A stretch of DNA of 64,000 nucleotides from JAPWJZ01 sp964575605 (GCA_964575605.1 CAZNRN010000012.1:1-64000), one strand, 5' to 3'; shown: positions 15,539 to 23,998, counted from the stretch's first letter. Translations and numbers: made by a program. The notes: generated from the letters alone by a model not told the origin.

Positions 15539-17152
15539 ATGACGATCGACGAACAAATAAAAGCGGACGCGGAGGGCGGGAGCCTTCCAGCCCTGATCGC
15601 TTGGACAAGGGCGCTATTACATGGCGGAAACCCTGAGCTCGAGAAAAAAGCGGATACGCTTTTGAAAGCGGCCGAAAAGGCCGAAGACAAGGTACTTTGC
15701 GCCATAGGAATGGCCTGTTTTGCGGGCGCGCCGCCCTTCGGCAAAGATGAAGCGGTTGGAAGGCTTTGGATCAAACAGGCCGAAGCGGCAGGCAGCGCGC
15801 TCGGGGCTGAGATACTGGGCGATTTTCATTTCGCCGAAAAAGATTACAAGGCAGCCGCCAACTTTTATTCGGCAGCTATCCATCGCGGCGCTGACGGCGC
15901 CGATGTTAAGTACGCACTGATGCGCATTTGCGGACTGGGCCTGCCGCGCAGTATCGCACGCGCGATTGACGACCTGCGTACCGCAGCTGCGAATAATGCG
16001 GAAGCCGCCGCACTATTGGCGAACGGTATTGTCCCACCAACCGTTGCAAAATTGTTCATGGGTGCGGCTTATAAAGAAGAAGCTGCGGTAACAGTTCCGG
16101 AGCTCGAGGAGCATTTCACCAAGGGGCGCATTTCGGCGGCATGGTTTAAAGAGACGCCCAAGCACGCGCCACAGGCCCCGCTAACCAAGGGTTCTGCCCA
16201 AGGCAGCGACGCGCCGATTCAGCAGGCGCCTCCCGTGATTCCCACACAATCCCCGGCAGCGGTGCATGACGCGCAGCCAGACCCCTTTGCAGTGCTGGAT
16301 GGCCTGGTCGGGCTGACAAAGGTCAAAAAGGCCATGAAAAGCCTTTCCAGCCAAATGAAGTTTTTCGCCAAGCGAAAGGCCGCAGGCCTGCCCTACGAAA
16401 AACCAGCCACGCACTTTGTTTTCACGGGCAACCCCGGCACAGGGAAAACAACAGTCGCGCGGATTCTGGGCGGCATCATGAAATCCGCCGGATACCTCGA
16501 AAAAGGCCACGTCGTTGAATGTTCGGCGCGTGACCTGATCGGCGAGTGGGTCGGTACTACCGCGCCTAAAGTCGGGCGACAGGTGGAGGCTGCGATTGGC
16601 GGGGTACTATTTATCGACGAAGCCTATTCATTACTGAATGCGGTAGGGGCAAGGGCGTCGTTTACCGACGAAGCGATTGCAACACTGTTAAAGCTGATGG
16701 AAGACCGGCGGCACGAGTTTGTGGTGGTGGCAGCAGGTTATCCGGACGAAATGATTGCTTTCGTGAATGCCAATCCCGGATTGAAGTCGCGCTTTTCGGA
16801 ATTTATCGTTTTTGATGACTATCAAGGCATGGAGCTGGAACAGATATACCTGCGGATGGCTGAGCGAATGCAGTATAAGCTCGAGGAGCGTGCGAAAATA
16901 CTTCTGAATGCCGTCATGAACGAGTCACCGACATCCTTTGCCGGCGAATTTTCTAACGGACGTTTTGTACGTAACCTTTTCGAAGACACAATCAAGTATA
17001 TGGCTGGGCGCCTCGAACGGCTTGATCAGGGGCATAACACCCCTTCCGCACCACCGGCTATCGAGGAGTTGTCACTTATCCACGCCGAGGATATCCAGAT
17101 GGCCTGGGACGAGGCGAAAGCAACGCCGCGCCAGGTATCGACAGCCCTCTAG
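15539..17152 (+). CDS. Sel1-like repeat / CbbX-SpoVK type AAA+ ATPase (537 aa)
   Basis: Residues 1-200 are helical, with Sel1/TPR-like units (AVGRLWIKQAEAAGSALGAE, YKAAANFYSAAIHRGADGA). A Pro/Gln-rich linker leads to an AAA+ module from about 255: GLTKVKKAMKSL, Walker A GNPGTGKTT near 297, Walker B GVLFIDEAYSLL near 355, sensor-1 VVVAAGYPDEM and an arginine-bearing GLKSRFSEFIVF. This is the CbbX/SpoVK/ESX-EccA group of remodelling ATPases. No Rubisco or secretion genes are nearby, so the client is unknown. The ATG at 15539 has AAGGGG upstream. The last four bases overlap convergent hemJ. Confidence 0.78.
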   Translation: MTIDEQIKADAEGGSLPALIAWTRALLHGGNPELEKKADTLLKAAEKAEDKVLCAIGMACFAGAPPFGKDEAVGRLWIKQAEAAGSALGAEILGDFHFAEKDYKAAANFYSAAIHRGADGADVKYALMRICGLGLPRSIARAIDDLRTAAANNAEAAALLANGIVPPTVAKLFMGAAYKEEAAVTVPELEEHFTKGRISAAWFKETPKHAPQAPLTKGSAQGSDAPIQQAPPVIPTQSPAAVHDAQPDPFAVLDGLVGLTKVKKAMKSLSSQMKFFAKRKAAGLPYEKPATHFVFTGNPGTGKTTVARILGGIMKSAGYLEKGHVVECSARDLIGEWVGTTAPKVGRQVEAAIGGVLFIDEAYSLLNAVGARASFTDEAIATLLKLMEDRRHEFVVVAAGYPDEMIAFVNANPGLKSRFSEFIVFDDYQGMELEQIYLRMAERMQYKLEERAKILLNAVMNESPTSFAGEFSNGRFVRNLFEDTIKYMAGRLERLDQGHNTPSAPPAIEELSLIHAEDIQMAWDEAKATPRQVSTAL

Positions 17153-17589
17153 AACGGCTTCATCACAACCAGAATGACGATGACGATCATCAGCATGGTC
17201 GGAATTTCGTTCACGCCGCGGTAAAATTTCGCGCTTTTGGTGTTCTGATCTTTGACGAACTGTTTTCGCCAACGGGCCAAAAAACCGTGGAAAGCTGTCA
17301 TGCCCAGCACCAGCGTAATTTTCGCGTGCATCCAACCCTGTTTGAGAATTTCCGGGTTTTCCCAGAGCATCAATCCGCCGAAAACGAAGGTCAAGACCAT
17401 CGCCGGGTTGATGATGATGCGCAGCAGCTTGCGTTCCATGATCTTGAAGGTCTCGGATAGCTCCGAGCCTTTATCGGCATCGGCATGATAAACGAAAAGC
17501 CTTGGCAGGTAGAGCATGCCCGCCATCCATGCGATGACGGAAATAATATGGAGTGCCTTATACAAAGCGTAAAAATCAAAGTCTGACAT
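17149..17589 (-). CDS. hemJ: Protoporphyrinogen IX oxidase, HemJ type
   Basis: This 146-residue four-helix inner-membrane protein has the HemJ signatures YKALHIISVIAWMAGMLYLP (conserved His), GWMHAKITLVLGMTAFHG (conserved His-x-Lys region) and FRGVNEIPTMLMIVIVILVV-like C-terminal helix (here YRGVNEIP). HemJ oxidises protoporphyrinogen IX to protoporphyrin IX, the step before ferrochelatase. It directly follows hemH with no gap, completing a hemE-hemH-hemJ operon in which the oxidase and chelatase are made together. It is the form typical of alphaproteobacteria and cyanobacteria. Confidence 0.93.
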   Translation of the reverse strand: MSDFDFYALYKALHIISVIAWMAGMLYLPRLFVYHADADKGSELSETFKIMERKLLRIIINPAMVLTFVFGGLMLWENPEILKQGWMHAKITLVLGMTAFHGFLARWRKQFVKDQNTKSAKFYRGVNEIPTMLMIVIVILVVMKPF

Positions 17590-18624
17590 TTATCCCTCGC
17601 ACGCGCAGCGCTTGAATTTTTCAGGGCATGACCGGCCGCAGGGCTTTCCTGAAATCGCATCCTTCACCAATTTGGCAAGGCCGGCGATAAAAGCGGGATG
17701 TGTGCCCACAGTTTCCACCCTTGCGAAATAAGGCAGGCCCAACTGCTCTGCCTTATGCCTGTATTCCATCTCGATTTCAACCAGCGTCTCGACATGCTCC
17801 GAAACGAAGGCGTGCGGATAGATAACCACGCCTTTTCTGTCTGCGGCTGCCTGGGCAAGGGCTTCTTCGGTCGAGGGACCGATCCATTTCAACGGGCCGA
17901 CACGACTTTGATAACAAATTTGCCAGTCCAATCCGGGGATATTTAATTCCCTCACGATCGCTTCCGCTGTTTTCTCGCATTGGTATTGGTAAGGGTCGCC
18001 ACCGATGACGATCTTTTCGGGCAGGCCATGGGCGGAAAATAGCAGACGAGTCCCGCCGGGCGCTTTTTCCAGCTGCTGCCGGATGTTTTCGGCGGAGGCC
18101 TTTATAAAACCGTCCTGCACGGGATAACAGCAGATTTTTGATACATTCGTTTCATCGCCCCATCTTGCGTGAAGCGCACCGTCATCTGCCTGTACATTGG
18201 TCCAGAAGTCCTGGAACGATGAACCCGTGGTAGTGGTCGAGAACTGTGGGTAAAGCGGCAATAGCACGAGATGGTCGGGTTTTAGGTCATTAAGTTTTCC
18301 GATGACTTCTTTTGACAATGGGTACCAATAGCGCATGGAGACGAGCACTTCGGCGTCCATTCCCCGGCCGCGCAGTTCTGTTTGCAGGGCTTCGGCCTGT
18401 TTACGCGTGTTTTCGAGCAACGGCGATTTAAAGCCGAGTTTTTCGTAGGCGGCCCTTGCTGCGGCCTTGCTGCGCGTACGTGAAATGTAATGAGCTATAA
18501 ACCATCTGATCGGCAGGGGCGCGCCAATGATGTTTTTATCCATGAAGAAGTTGTAAAGGAACGGCCTGATATCGGCTTCCTGCGAAGGACCACCCAAATT
18601 CATCAGGACAACGGCAGTTTTCAC
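17590..18624 (-). CDS. hemH: Ferrochelatase
   Basis: The 344-residue product starts MKTAVVLMNLGGPSQEADIR, the diagnostic ferrochelatase opening, and contains FSAHGLPEKIVIGGDPYQYQ (active-site His), YQSRVGPLKWIGPSTEEAL, and PHAFVSEHVETLVEIEMEYR. It inserts ferrous iron into protoporphyrin IX at the membrane surface. The C-terminus carries a Cys cluster (CGRSCPEKFKRCACEG), which in some ferrochelatases binds a [2Fe-2S] centre or metal; that role here is inferred. The start is a GTG overlapping the hemE stop by four bases (GTGA), so the two are translationally coupled. Confidence 0.95.
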   Translation of the reverse strand: MKTAVVLMNLGGPSQEADIRPFLYNFFMDKNIIGAPLPIRWFIAHYISRTRSKAAARAAYEKLGFKSPLLENTRKQAEALQTELRGRGMDAEVLVSMRYWYPLSKEVIGKLNDLKPDHLVLLPLYPQFSTTTTGSSFQDFWTNVQADDGALHARWGDETNVSKICCYPVQDGFIKASAENIRQQLEKAPGGTRLLFSAHGLPEKIVIGGDPYQYQCEKTAEAIVRELNIPGLDWQICYQSRVGPLKWIGPSTEEALAQAAADRKGVVIYPHAFVSEHVETLVEIEMEYRHKAEQLGLPYFARVETVGTHPAFIAGLAKLVKDAISGKPCGRSCPEKFKRCACEG

Positions 18625-19628
18625 CGGCGGAATTCCCTGATGATTGTCGACAGTTGCGCAACATGCTCGGGCGGAGTGTCTTTGATGACACCATGCCCGA
18701 GATTGAAAATAAAAGGACGCTTGGCAACAGCATTGAGGATGCGCAGCGCGCCATCCCGCATTTCCTGACCCCCTTTCAGCAACAGCGCTGGGTCAAGGTT
18801 TCCCTGCAGGCAGAACTTCGGCGGGAAAATATCGAATGAAGCGGACTGGTCAAGGCCTAGGGCATCAACACCAGTTTCTTCGGCGTAGCGCTTGTAAAAG
18901 GGGCCGACTACGGCGCGGGGAAAGCCAATAATAGGGATATCTGGGTTTGTCGACTTGAGCTTGCGCACAATTTCACGAGTGGGCGCAATCGACCATTCGA
19001 CAAACTGCTGGCGGTTCAGCAAATTGGCCCAGCTGTCGAACAGCTGGATTGCCTGTACCCCGTTCGCAATCTGGCCGCGCAGGTATTGCACCGTCGCGTC
19101 GGTAATGACGGCGAGCAAGTCCTTGAACTTATCCGGCTGTACTTCGGCGAATTGCCTGGCGACAGGAAAATCATTGCCACCCTGCCCTTGCACCATGTAA
19201 CAGGCAACAGTCCATGGAGAACCAGCAAAGCCTATCAGCGCTTTTTCAGGGCCAAGATTTTTACGTATGCGTCGAACAGTGTCATAAACCGGCTCCAGCC
19301 TGCTTTCGTTCATTTTAAGCGAGGCGATGCGAAGAGCGCCAAGCCGCGGACCTTCACCTTCCATGAAATCGAGCTGCTGTCCCAAAGCATGCGGGACAAC
19401 AAGGATGTCGGAAAACAAGATAGCCGCATCCATATCGAAACGCCGGATCGGCTGTAAGGTTACTTCACAGGCAAGTTCAGGGTTGAAACAGAGGTTAAGG
19501 AAGGATCCGGCGTTTTTACGCAGGTCACGATATTCCGGCAGATAACGCCCTGCCTGGCGCATAAACCAGAACGGTACCTGCGGTGTTATCTCCCCGTGGA
19601 GAGCTGCGATGATGGCTGGCTTGGTCAT
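18621..19628 (-). CDS. hemE: Uroporphyrinogen decarboxylase
   Basis: The 335-residue protein opens with PFWFMRQAGRYLPEYRDLRK, the conserved substrate-binding RQAGR motif, and has FSDILVVPHALGQQLDF, a GFAGSPWTVACYMVQGQG block and FNLGHGVIKDTPPEHV near the end. It decarboxylates uroporphyrinogen III to coproporphyrinogen III in the cytosol. Length is typical. It is the first gene of hemE-hemH-hemJ. In Caulobacter and other alphaproteobacteria hemE directly borders the replication origin, as the intergenic sequence upstream of this gene suggests here too. Confidence 0.96.
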   Translation of the reverse strand: MTKPAIIAALHGEITPQVPFWFMRQAGRYLPEYRDLRKNAGSFLNLCFNPELACEVTLQPIRRFDMDAAILFSDILVVPHALGQQLDFMEGEGPRLGALRIASLKMNESRLEPVYDTVRRIRKNLGPEKALIGFAGSPWTVACYMVQGQGGNDFPVARQFAEVQPDKFKDLLAVITDATVQYLRGQIANGVQAIQLFDSWANLLNRQQFVEWSIAPTREIVRKLKSTNPDIPIIGFPRAVVGPFYKRYAEETGVDALGLDQSASFDIFPPKFCLQGNLDPALLLKGGQEMRDGALRILNAVAKRPFIFNLGHGVIKDTPPEHVAQLSTIIREFRR

Positions 19629-19667
19629 GATGCCCTTGTTTACCGGAATCTAAAGTGCCAGTTTTTA

Positions 19668-19702
19668 CCCTTAAAATATATAAGTATTAGAATCTTTTAG
19701 TA
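19668..19702. other. AT-rich patch, candidate DNA unwinding element
   Basis: The stretch begins with TTAAAATATATAAGTATTAG at 19671 and continues with AATCTTTTAG. It is far richer in A and T than the surrounding DNA and lies on the hemE side of the DnaA-box cluster, the usual layout of an unwinding region. Confidence 0.45.
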
Positions 19703-19725
19703 GGAGTCTGTAGGACGGTGCAAGG

Positions 19726-20017
19726 CGGGGATAATCCGGGATTCACATTTTTCCCCCTTACCTGCAGTCGCCGCGCTGTCCCGTATCGTGGAAAAAGATG
19801 CCGGATATAGTCGTTCACCACGCAGATTCAATAATTTACCAAATTTGTGAATAACCTTGATAACTTGTGATTCCGTAAACATCAGTTATCCCCGTTATTC
19901 TATTCCGGAGTCTGCCTGCGTATTCTTCCTGCAAGGCTTTCGCAGGACACGTCATTTATCCCGCAGGGAAACTTCTCCCGTCTTTTATGCACTAGTTTAT
20001 CCCGCGAATTATCCCCA
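19726..20017. promoter_or_regulatory. DnaA-box cluster
   Basis: Elements read by eye: TGTGAATAA at 19846-19854 (reverse strand, exact TTATNCACA); TTATCCCCA at 20009-20017 (one mismatch to TTATCCACA); TTATCCCCG at 19886-19894 and, reversed, at 19726-19734; TTATCCCGC at 19956-19964 and 19997-20005. The last two kinds are repeated variants specific to this interval and may be low-affinity boxes. Confidence 0.6.
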
Positions 20018-20101
20018 GAACCATGCATAATCAAGCTTCCATGCCCCGATTTTTCCCGATAGGATAAATCGGTTCAGGCAAGGGGTTTAAAAGGCTGCGA
20101 T

Positions 20102-20710
20102 ATGGCGGAAGACTGGCAAAAACTTGATGCGGAAAAATCCGCGCGTATCCTGTCGGAGGTTAATCCCCATCTGGAGCCTGTGCCGTTCAGCGTCGAACAT
20201 ACTACGATCCGTGCTCAACGCCTGCCTTTTTATAAAAGTTATGAACTTTTCGAACTGACGGATCTTTCTGCTGTACCCGCCGCGCGCAAATACGCGCTTT
20301 ACAAGCCGGGCGACATCAACGTCATCAACTGGACGAACCAGACGATATACGAGACAAACGAGAAAGCGCCGATCAGCCTCGACGAGCGCAATGTCGTGGA
20401 CTACGTGAAATTTTTCTTCAACTATGTGCGCGGGCGCCATGGCCGTTTCCTCATCATCGAGACGATCGATGACATCCGCTGGCAGGTAGAACCGCCGCTA
20501 CAAGGCCGCAAGGTCATGCAGGAAATGCTTGTGCCCGTCGGGGTTGTCAGCCAGGACGCTGATGGAACGTTCAACCTTGAAGCCTTCATGGTTTTCAAGG
20601 ACAGCCTTTTCAAGACCAAGATCCACGTCAAAAAAGACGGGCTGGTCAGCATGTCCGACGAAGAACTTAAAATCGAAGGCATGCCAGTCCTTCAGGACGC
20701 CGCGGCCTGA
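20102..20710 (+). CDS. Conserved-looking protein of unknown function next to the origin (202 aa)
   Basis: I do not recognise this 202-residue protein. It has no signal peptide or membrane segment and is a mixed alpha/beta soluble protein, with RAQRLPFYKSYELFELTDLS, VRGRHGRFLIIETIDDIRWQ and a C-terminal KIHVKKDGLVSMSDEELKIE. The ATG at 20102 has AAAGG upstream, and codon use resembles the neighbours, so the gene is probably real. Its stop is four bases from the APH-like kinase start, so the two are likely cotranscribed. Its promoter must lie within the candidate origin. Confidence 0.65.
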   Translation: MAEDWQKLDAEKSARILSEVNPHLEPVPFSVEHTTIRAQRLPFYKSYELFELTDLSAVPAARKYALYKPGDINVINWTNQTIYETNEKAPISLDERNVVDYVKFFFNYVRGRHGRFLIIETIDDIRWQVEPPLQGRKVMQEMLVPVGVVSQDADGTFNLEAFMVFKDSLFKTKIHVKKDGLVSMSDEELKIEGMPVLQDAAA

Positions 20711-20714
20711 TCCC

Positions 20715-21752
20715 ATGCTGCCGCTGATTGCCGAACCAGACGCACGCGAAAAAAAACCCGAACCCTCCGACTTGCCGCCGGCTATCCAGCGCCAGATCGA
20801 AAAGCTTGTCGGCGCCAAGGTAACGGGCTCAGTTGCTGCCTTCGGCGGATTGTCAGTATCTGCGGGCTTTATCTTCACTTTTGACAACGGTCAAAAAATT
20901 TTCGCCAAGGGAGCCCACCCGGGCGACACGGCGCATGGCACCAAGAACCTCGGGCAAGAGGTGATGGTTTACGAGAGCCTCCCTGTGCTATCGCAAATAT
21001 CCCCGCCCTATCTCGGGATTGTATCGGATGGCGAGGAAGACGGCTGGATGCTCGGTCTTTGGCGTTGTATCGATCATGACCCCAAACTGGCGACGCCAGC
21101 GCGTGTCTATGAGTCGCTGAAATCCTGGCAGCGCCATACTCCTGCGAAAGATATCCTGCCGCACGCGCGCGAGCACAATTACATTTCCCAGTTCCTCACA
21201 CCCGAAAAAAAGTGGATACGTTTACGCAACGACCAGCTGGCAAAACAGAAATTCGTATCGATGTTCGTTGATGCCAAGGAAGGACTTGCATGGTTCGACA
21301 AGCATGTGCCTTCCATCTGCCAGTATCAGGCGCGTATCGACAAGCTCAAAGGCGAAGAAGGTCTGATGCACGGCGACCTGCGCCTTGATAATTTTTTGTT
21401 TGGCCCCGACCGCACATATGTTGTCGACTGGCCTAATTCCTGCTGGGGGCCGCTGGTTTTTGATCTATCGTTCCTGTTTTCGAACATGGAGGCCTTGGGT
21501 TTTGGCTCGGCTGAAGACCATTTCCTTGCTTATGCCATGGCGGGTGGCGTTGAAATCCCTCCTGATGATTATGTTGCGATGATGGCCGCCCTGTCGGGCC
21601 ATTTTGCCGATCAGGCCTATCGCGAGGTGCCAGACAAGATGCCCCGTCTCCGCTGGATGCAGAAGTCGATGTTGCTTGCACAACTTAAGTTCTTGGCACG
21701 ATTAGGGATAATCGAATCGCCGCCCCTTATGCAGGGGCAAAATCAACAATAA
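20715..21752 (+). CDS. Aminoglycoside phosphotransferase-fold (APH) small-molecule kinase (345 aa)
   Basis: The catalytic loop LMHGDLRLDNFLFGPDRTYV (HGDxxxxN, near residue 218) and the metal-binding VVDWPNSCWGPLVFDLSFLF identify an APH/choline-kinase-like fold. A nucleotide-binding lobe near residues 40-95 contains FTFDNGQKIFAKGAHPGD. The family covers choline, homoserine, fructosamine and antibiotic kinases, so the substrate cannot be told; resistance is unlikely for an origin-proximal chromosomal gene. I start at the ATG at 20715 (MLPLIAEPDA), four bases after the upstream stop. A weak hairpin, AATCGG...CCGATT, follows the stop, and the 272 bases to the next gene hold only short stem-loops. 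Confidence 0.75.
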   Translation: MLPLIAEPDAREKKPEPSDLPPAIQRQIEKLVGAKVTGSVAAFGGLSVSAGFIFTFDNGQKIFAKGAHPGDTAHGTKNLGQEVMVYESLPVLSQISPPYLGIVSDGEEDGWMLGLWRCIDHDPKLATPARVYESLKSWQRHTPAKDILPHAREHNYISQFLTPEKKWIRLRNDQLAKQKFVSMFVDAKEGLAWFDKHVPSICQYQARIDKLKGEEGLMHGDLRLDNFLFGPDRTYVVDWPNSCWGPLVFDLSFLFSNMEALGFGSAEDHFLAYAMAGGVEIPPDDYVAMMAALSGHFADQAYREVPDKMPRLRWMQKSMLLAQLKFLARLGIIESPPLMQGQNQQ

Positions 21753-22024
21753 TCGGTCCTAAAAGTCCGATTTTCAGCTAGATTATTGTTTTCCTGTGGT
21801 TATTTTGCTCTGAAAACCACATTTTAGTTTACGTAATCTAATAATATTCCTGCTTTTCTTATTTGGAAAAGGGGTTGTTAACCATCTTGGCCGCATGATG
21901 GTGGTGAAGAGGGAAATAGCTGCCTGCTTGCAGGGGCTGGAAAAGTGAAGAGTTCCGGCTTCTGGCCTTAAGGACCCCCAAGGGTCGGCAGGGCAAAAAA
22001 GAAACGAAAAAAACAGGGTGTGAA

Positions 22025-23056
22025 ATGGCTAAGGACATCGACTTCGATAGCGAGTCCCAAATTAAGAAGCCCGATACGCGGGGCTTTAAAAATACCTCGC
22101 GCCGCCTGCGCGAAGGCCAGCAAAAGCCGCTCAGCCACCGAGCGAGCCTTGACTGGCGCCTGGACCAGCGCACCGTGTGCGATAAGAATGGTCATAGCGC
22201 CGAAATCGTTCCCATCGCCGAGCTGAAAGAAACTCTGTTGAAGAGCCGCACTGCCGAAGCGCTGTTCGAACAGGCCGGCAACCTCGAGATTGTTTACGAC
22301 ATGCAAAGCGCATCTTCGCAATATTATTGCCGCGAAGGCTGGCGCGTGATCACGTTGAACCCGCTGCGTCCGAAAGGCGACCTCATCAACCTGCTCGCGA
22401 AAGAACTTCGCCGCGACTGGCAATATTGCCATGGCGCGCTGGTCAACCCGCTGGGCTACGAACCCGACGAAGCGATCCTTGTCAACCGCGCGCAAAGCGC
22501 CGATGTGCTGATGATCGCTGTCAAAATCGCCTGGGAACTGAAACTGGCCGGCGAAAACGAAGCCTGGGATTTTCTCGCGGCCACGCCGTCGGGAGATGTC
22601 ACCCGCACTTACGAGCTGAAGGCGCAGGCAGATTTCCGCACCCTGAACAACGGTGAAGCGGCGCGCGCGGCCTACGACAAGTTTTTCGAAGACAGCCGTA
22701 CGAAACTGCATGACAAGCGCCTGATCCATCAGATGCTGCTGGATGAAAGCGGCTATATGAAGGCAGGCTCGAAGCGCCCGAAGGTGACCATGGAGCTGTT
22801 CCAGCGCCTGGGCGAAGTCCCCGGCGGCCGCAATTACCTGTCGATGCAGGCAAAACATGTACCGACCGACATGTGCTACGCAACCGTGGAAGACCGCTCT
22901 AACGCGAACTTCCTCTGGTTCATCAAGTTCGAACGCAGCTTCCAGGAAAAGGAACTGCAGATGGTTAAAGAATCCGTGAAGCTGTCTGCCGAGGTCGTCG
23001 ACTTCCGCAAATACTCCACGGGCAAGCGCGCCCGGCCGTCAGAGCTGGGCCAATAA
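22025..23056 (+). CDS. DUF6782-like protein with a degenerate metallopeptidase motif (343 aa)
   Basis: This protein aligns by eye with the HELRH metallopeptidase-like proteins at 34236 and 56194. Where those have a HExxH helix it reads LLAKELRRDWQ (near residue 120), so both zinc-binding His residues are gone, and the downstream EAD becomes QSAD in LVNRAQSADVLMIAV. It shares an AWEL helix and PGGRNYLS with the next gene, so the two are tandem paralogues. An inactive scaffold or binding role is inferred. A positively charged, disordered N-terminus of about 50 residues precedes the domain. CAGGGTG upstream of the ATG may be the Shine-Dalgarno. Confidence 0.65.
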   Translation: MAKDIDFDSESQIKKPDTRGFKNTSRRLREGQQKPLSHRASLDWRLDQRTVCDKNGHSAEIVPIAELKETLLKSRTAEALFEQAGNLEIVYDMQSASSQYYCREGWRVITLNPLRPKGDLINLLAKELRRDWQYCHGALVNPLGYEPDEAILVNRAQSADVLMIAVKIAWELKLAGENEAWDFLAATPSGDVTRTYELKAQADFRTLNNGEAARAAYDKFFEDSRTKLHDKRLIHQMLLDESGYMKAGSKRPKVTMELFQRLGEVPGGRNYLSMQAKHVPTDMCYATVEDRSNANFLWFIKFERSFQEKELQMVKESVKLSAEVVDFRKYSTGKRARPSELGQ

Positions 23057-23107
23057 TTTCCGCTGTTCCGCCTCCCGCGGGATTGCCCGGATTTCGGAGG
23101 ACTAGGA

Positions 23108-23998
23108 ATGCTGGAGCCGTTCTGCGACCGGCGCATAAAATTCTCCCTCGAGTCGTTGCTGGATCGCGACGCCTATATCGTCCCTGCTGAAAAACGCGCT
23201 TCGGCTTTTGCGGGCTATGTCCGAAGCCTTGCCGCCATAACGTCGCAAAGCTCGCTGGGAAGCGCCTTGTTGCGCGCAGCTGTGCTCCAGGGTGTATCTG
23301 TCGGGCTTGACCCCTTGCTTGAGCCCAATTCAAGTTATTTCTATCCGCAGCAAAACCATTTTGACTTAGGCTTTCAGCCCGACCTGCTGCAAAAGAGCGA
23401 AAAAGGCGTCAGCCAGTACCTCGTTTCTTTTGTCGGCGGTTTGCGCCGTGCGTGGCTTTTGCACAAGGGCCATGCGCCGGATGTTTCGCTTCGTCCCGAC
23501 GACTTCTTGAAATTCTGCCGCTGTGCGGAAGCGGATGCAGGAGCTGTAACTCAGCTGGTCGCCTGGGAATTGCGCTCGGCGAATGCCGGTTTCATGTGGC
23601 GGCATTTGCTGTCAGGCCCGGACGGGGATATGTCGGTTATATTTGAACGCGCCATCATGGAAGGGCTGCAGAGCCAGTTTGACGGACTGGCGTTGAAGGC
23701 CGCTTTCAACCAATGGTTCGCTGACCGTGAAAGGATTGCGCTTTGTGATCACACGGCGCTTGAACTTATCGATATGTCGTTGATGCAGTTTGGCGGTCCG
23801 CCGCATGTCGGGGTCCGCAGCTTGAAACTCTCATCCCTGCAGTCACTGGGTTCGTTGCCCAACGGACGCAACTATTTGTCCGGCTGCCTCTTCATGGGCG
23901 GCTGGTATAATATGATTGAGGACGAGTTTAATCGTACGCATCTACGCCACATAGAACGGGATATTGCGCAACTTATTGAAAAACAACATAATATTTAA
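23108..23998 (+). CDS. DUF6782-like protein, second degenerate tandem copy (296 aa)
   Basis: The sequence mirrors the preceding gene: SFVGGLRRAWLLHKG stands where active relatives have HELRHLWQ, followed by CAEADAGAVTQLVAWELRSA, which keeps the EAD but not the histidines, and LPNGRNYLSGCLF near the C-terminus. The missing ligands argue against peptidase activity. A strong GGAGGA Shine-Dalgarno sits before the ATG. It is 51 bases downstream of its paralogue and probably in the same transcript. The function is unknown; family membership rests on eye alignment. Confidence 0.62.
   Translation: MLEPFCDRRIKFSLESLLDRDAYIVPAEKRASAFAGYVRSLAAITSQSSLGSALLRAAVLQGVSVGLDPLLEPNSSYFYPQQNHFDLGFQPDLLQKSEKGVSQYLVSFVGGLRRAWLLHKGHAPDVSLRPDDFLKFCRCAEADAGAVTQLVAWELRSANAGFMWRHLLSGPDGDMSVIFERAIMEGLQSQFDGLALKAAFNQWFADRERIALCDHTALELIDMSLMQFGGPPHVGVRSLKLSSLQSLGSLPNGRNYLSGCLFMGGWYNMIEDEFNRTHLRHIERDIAQLIEKQHNI

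Larger units (their letters stand above)
19629..20101. other. Candidate chromosomal replication origin (oriC) upstream of hemE
   Basis: This 473-base gene-free stretch has the features expected of an alphaproteobacterial origin. Its place beside hemE matches Caulobacter. There is an AT-rich patch at 19668-19702, a perfect DnaA box of the form TTATNCACA, several TTATCCCC-like near-boxes, and six GANTC methylation sites in 223 bases. Flanking genes point outward on both sides (hemE leftward, the gene at 20102 rightward). parAB with parS lies about 12 kb to the right. I found no TTAA-N7-TTAA CtrA site. The call rests on position and motifs, not on skew or replication data. Confidence 0.72.

Noticed and set aside
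19629..20101. CtrA sites (TTAA-N7-TTAA) in the origin
   Set aside because: TTAA occurs near 19671 and 20087 only; no pair has the required spacing.
20715..21752. Antibiotic-resistance gene
   Set aside because: The APH fold also covers many housekeeping kinases; the gene sits in core chromosome with matching composition and no mobile signs.
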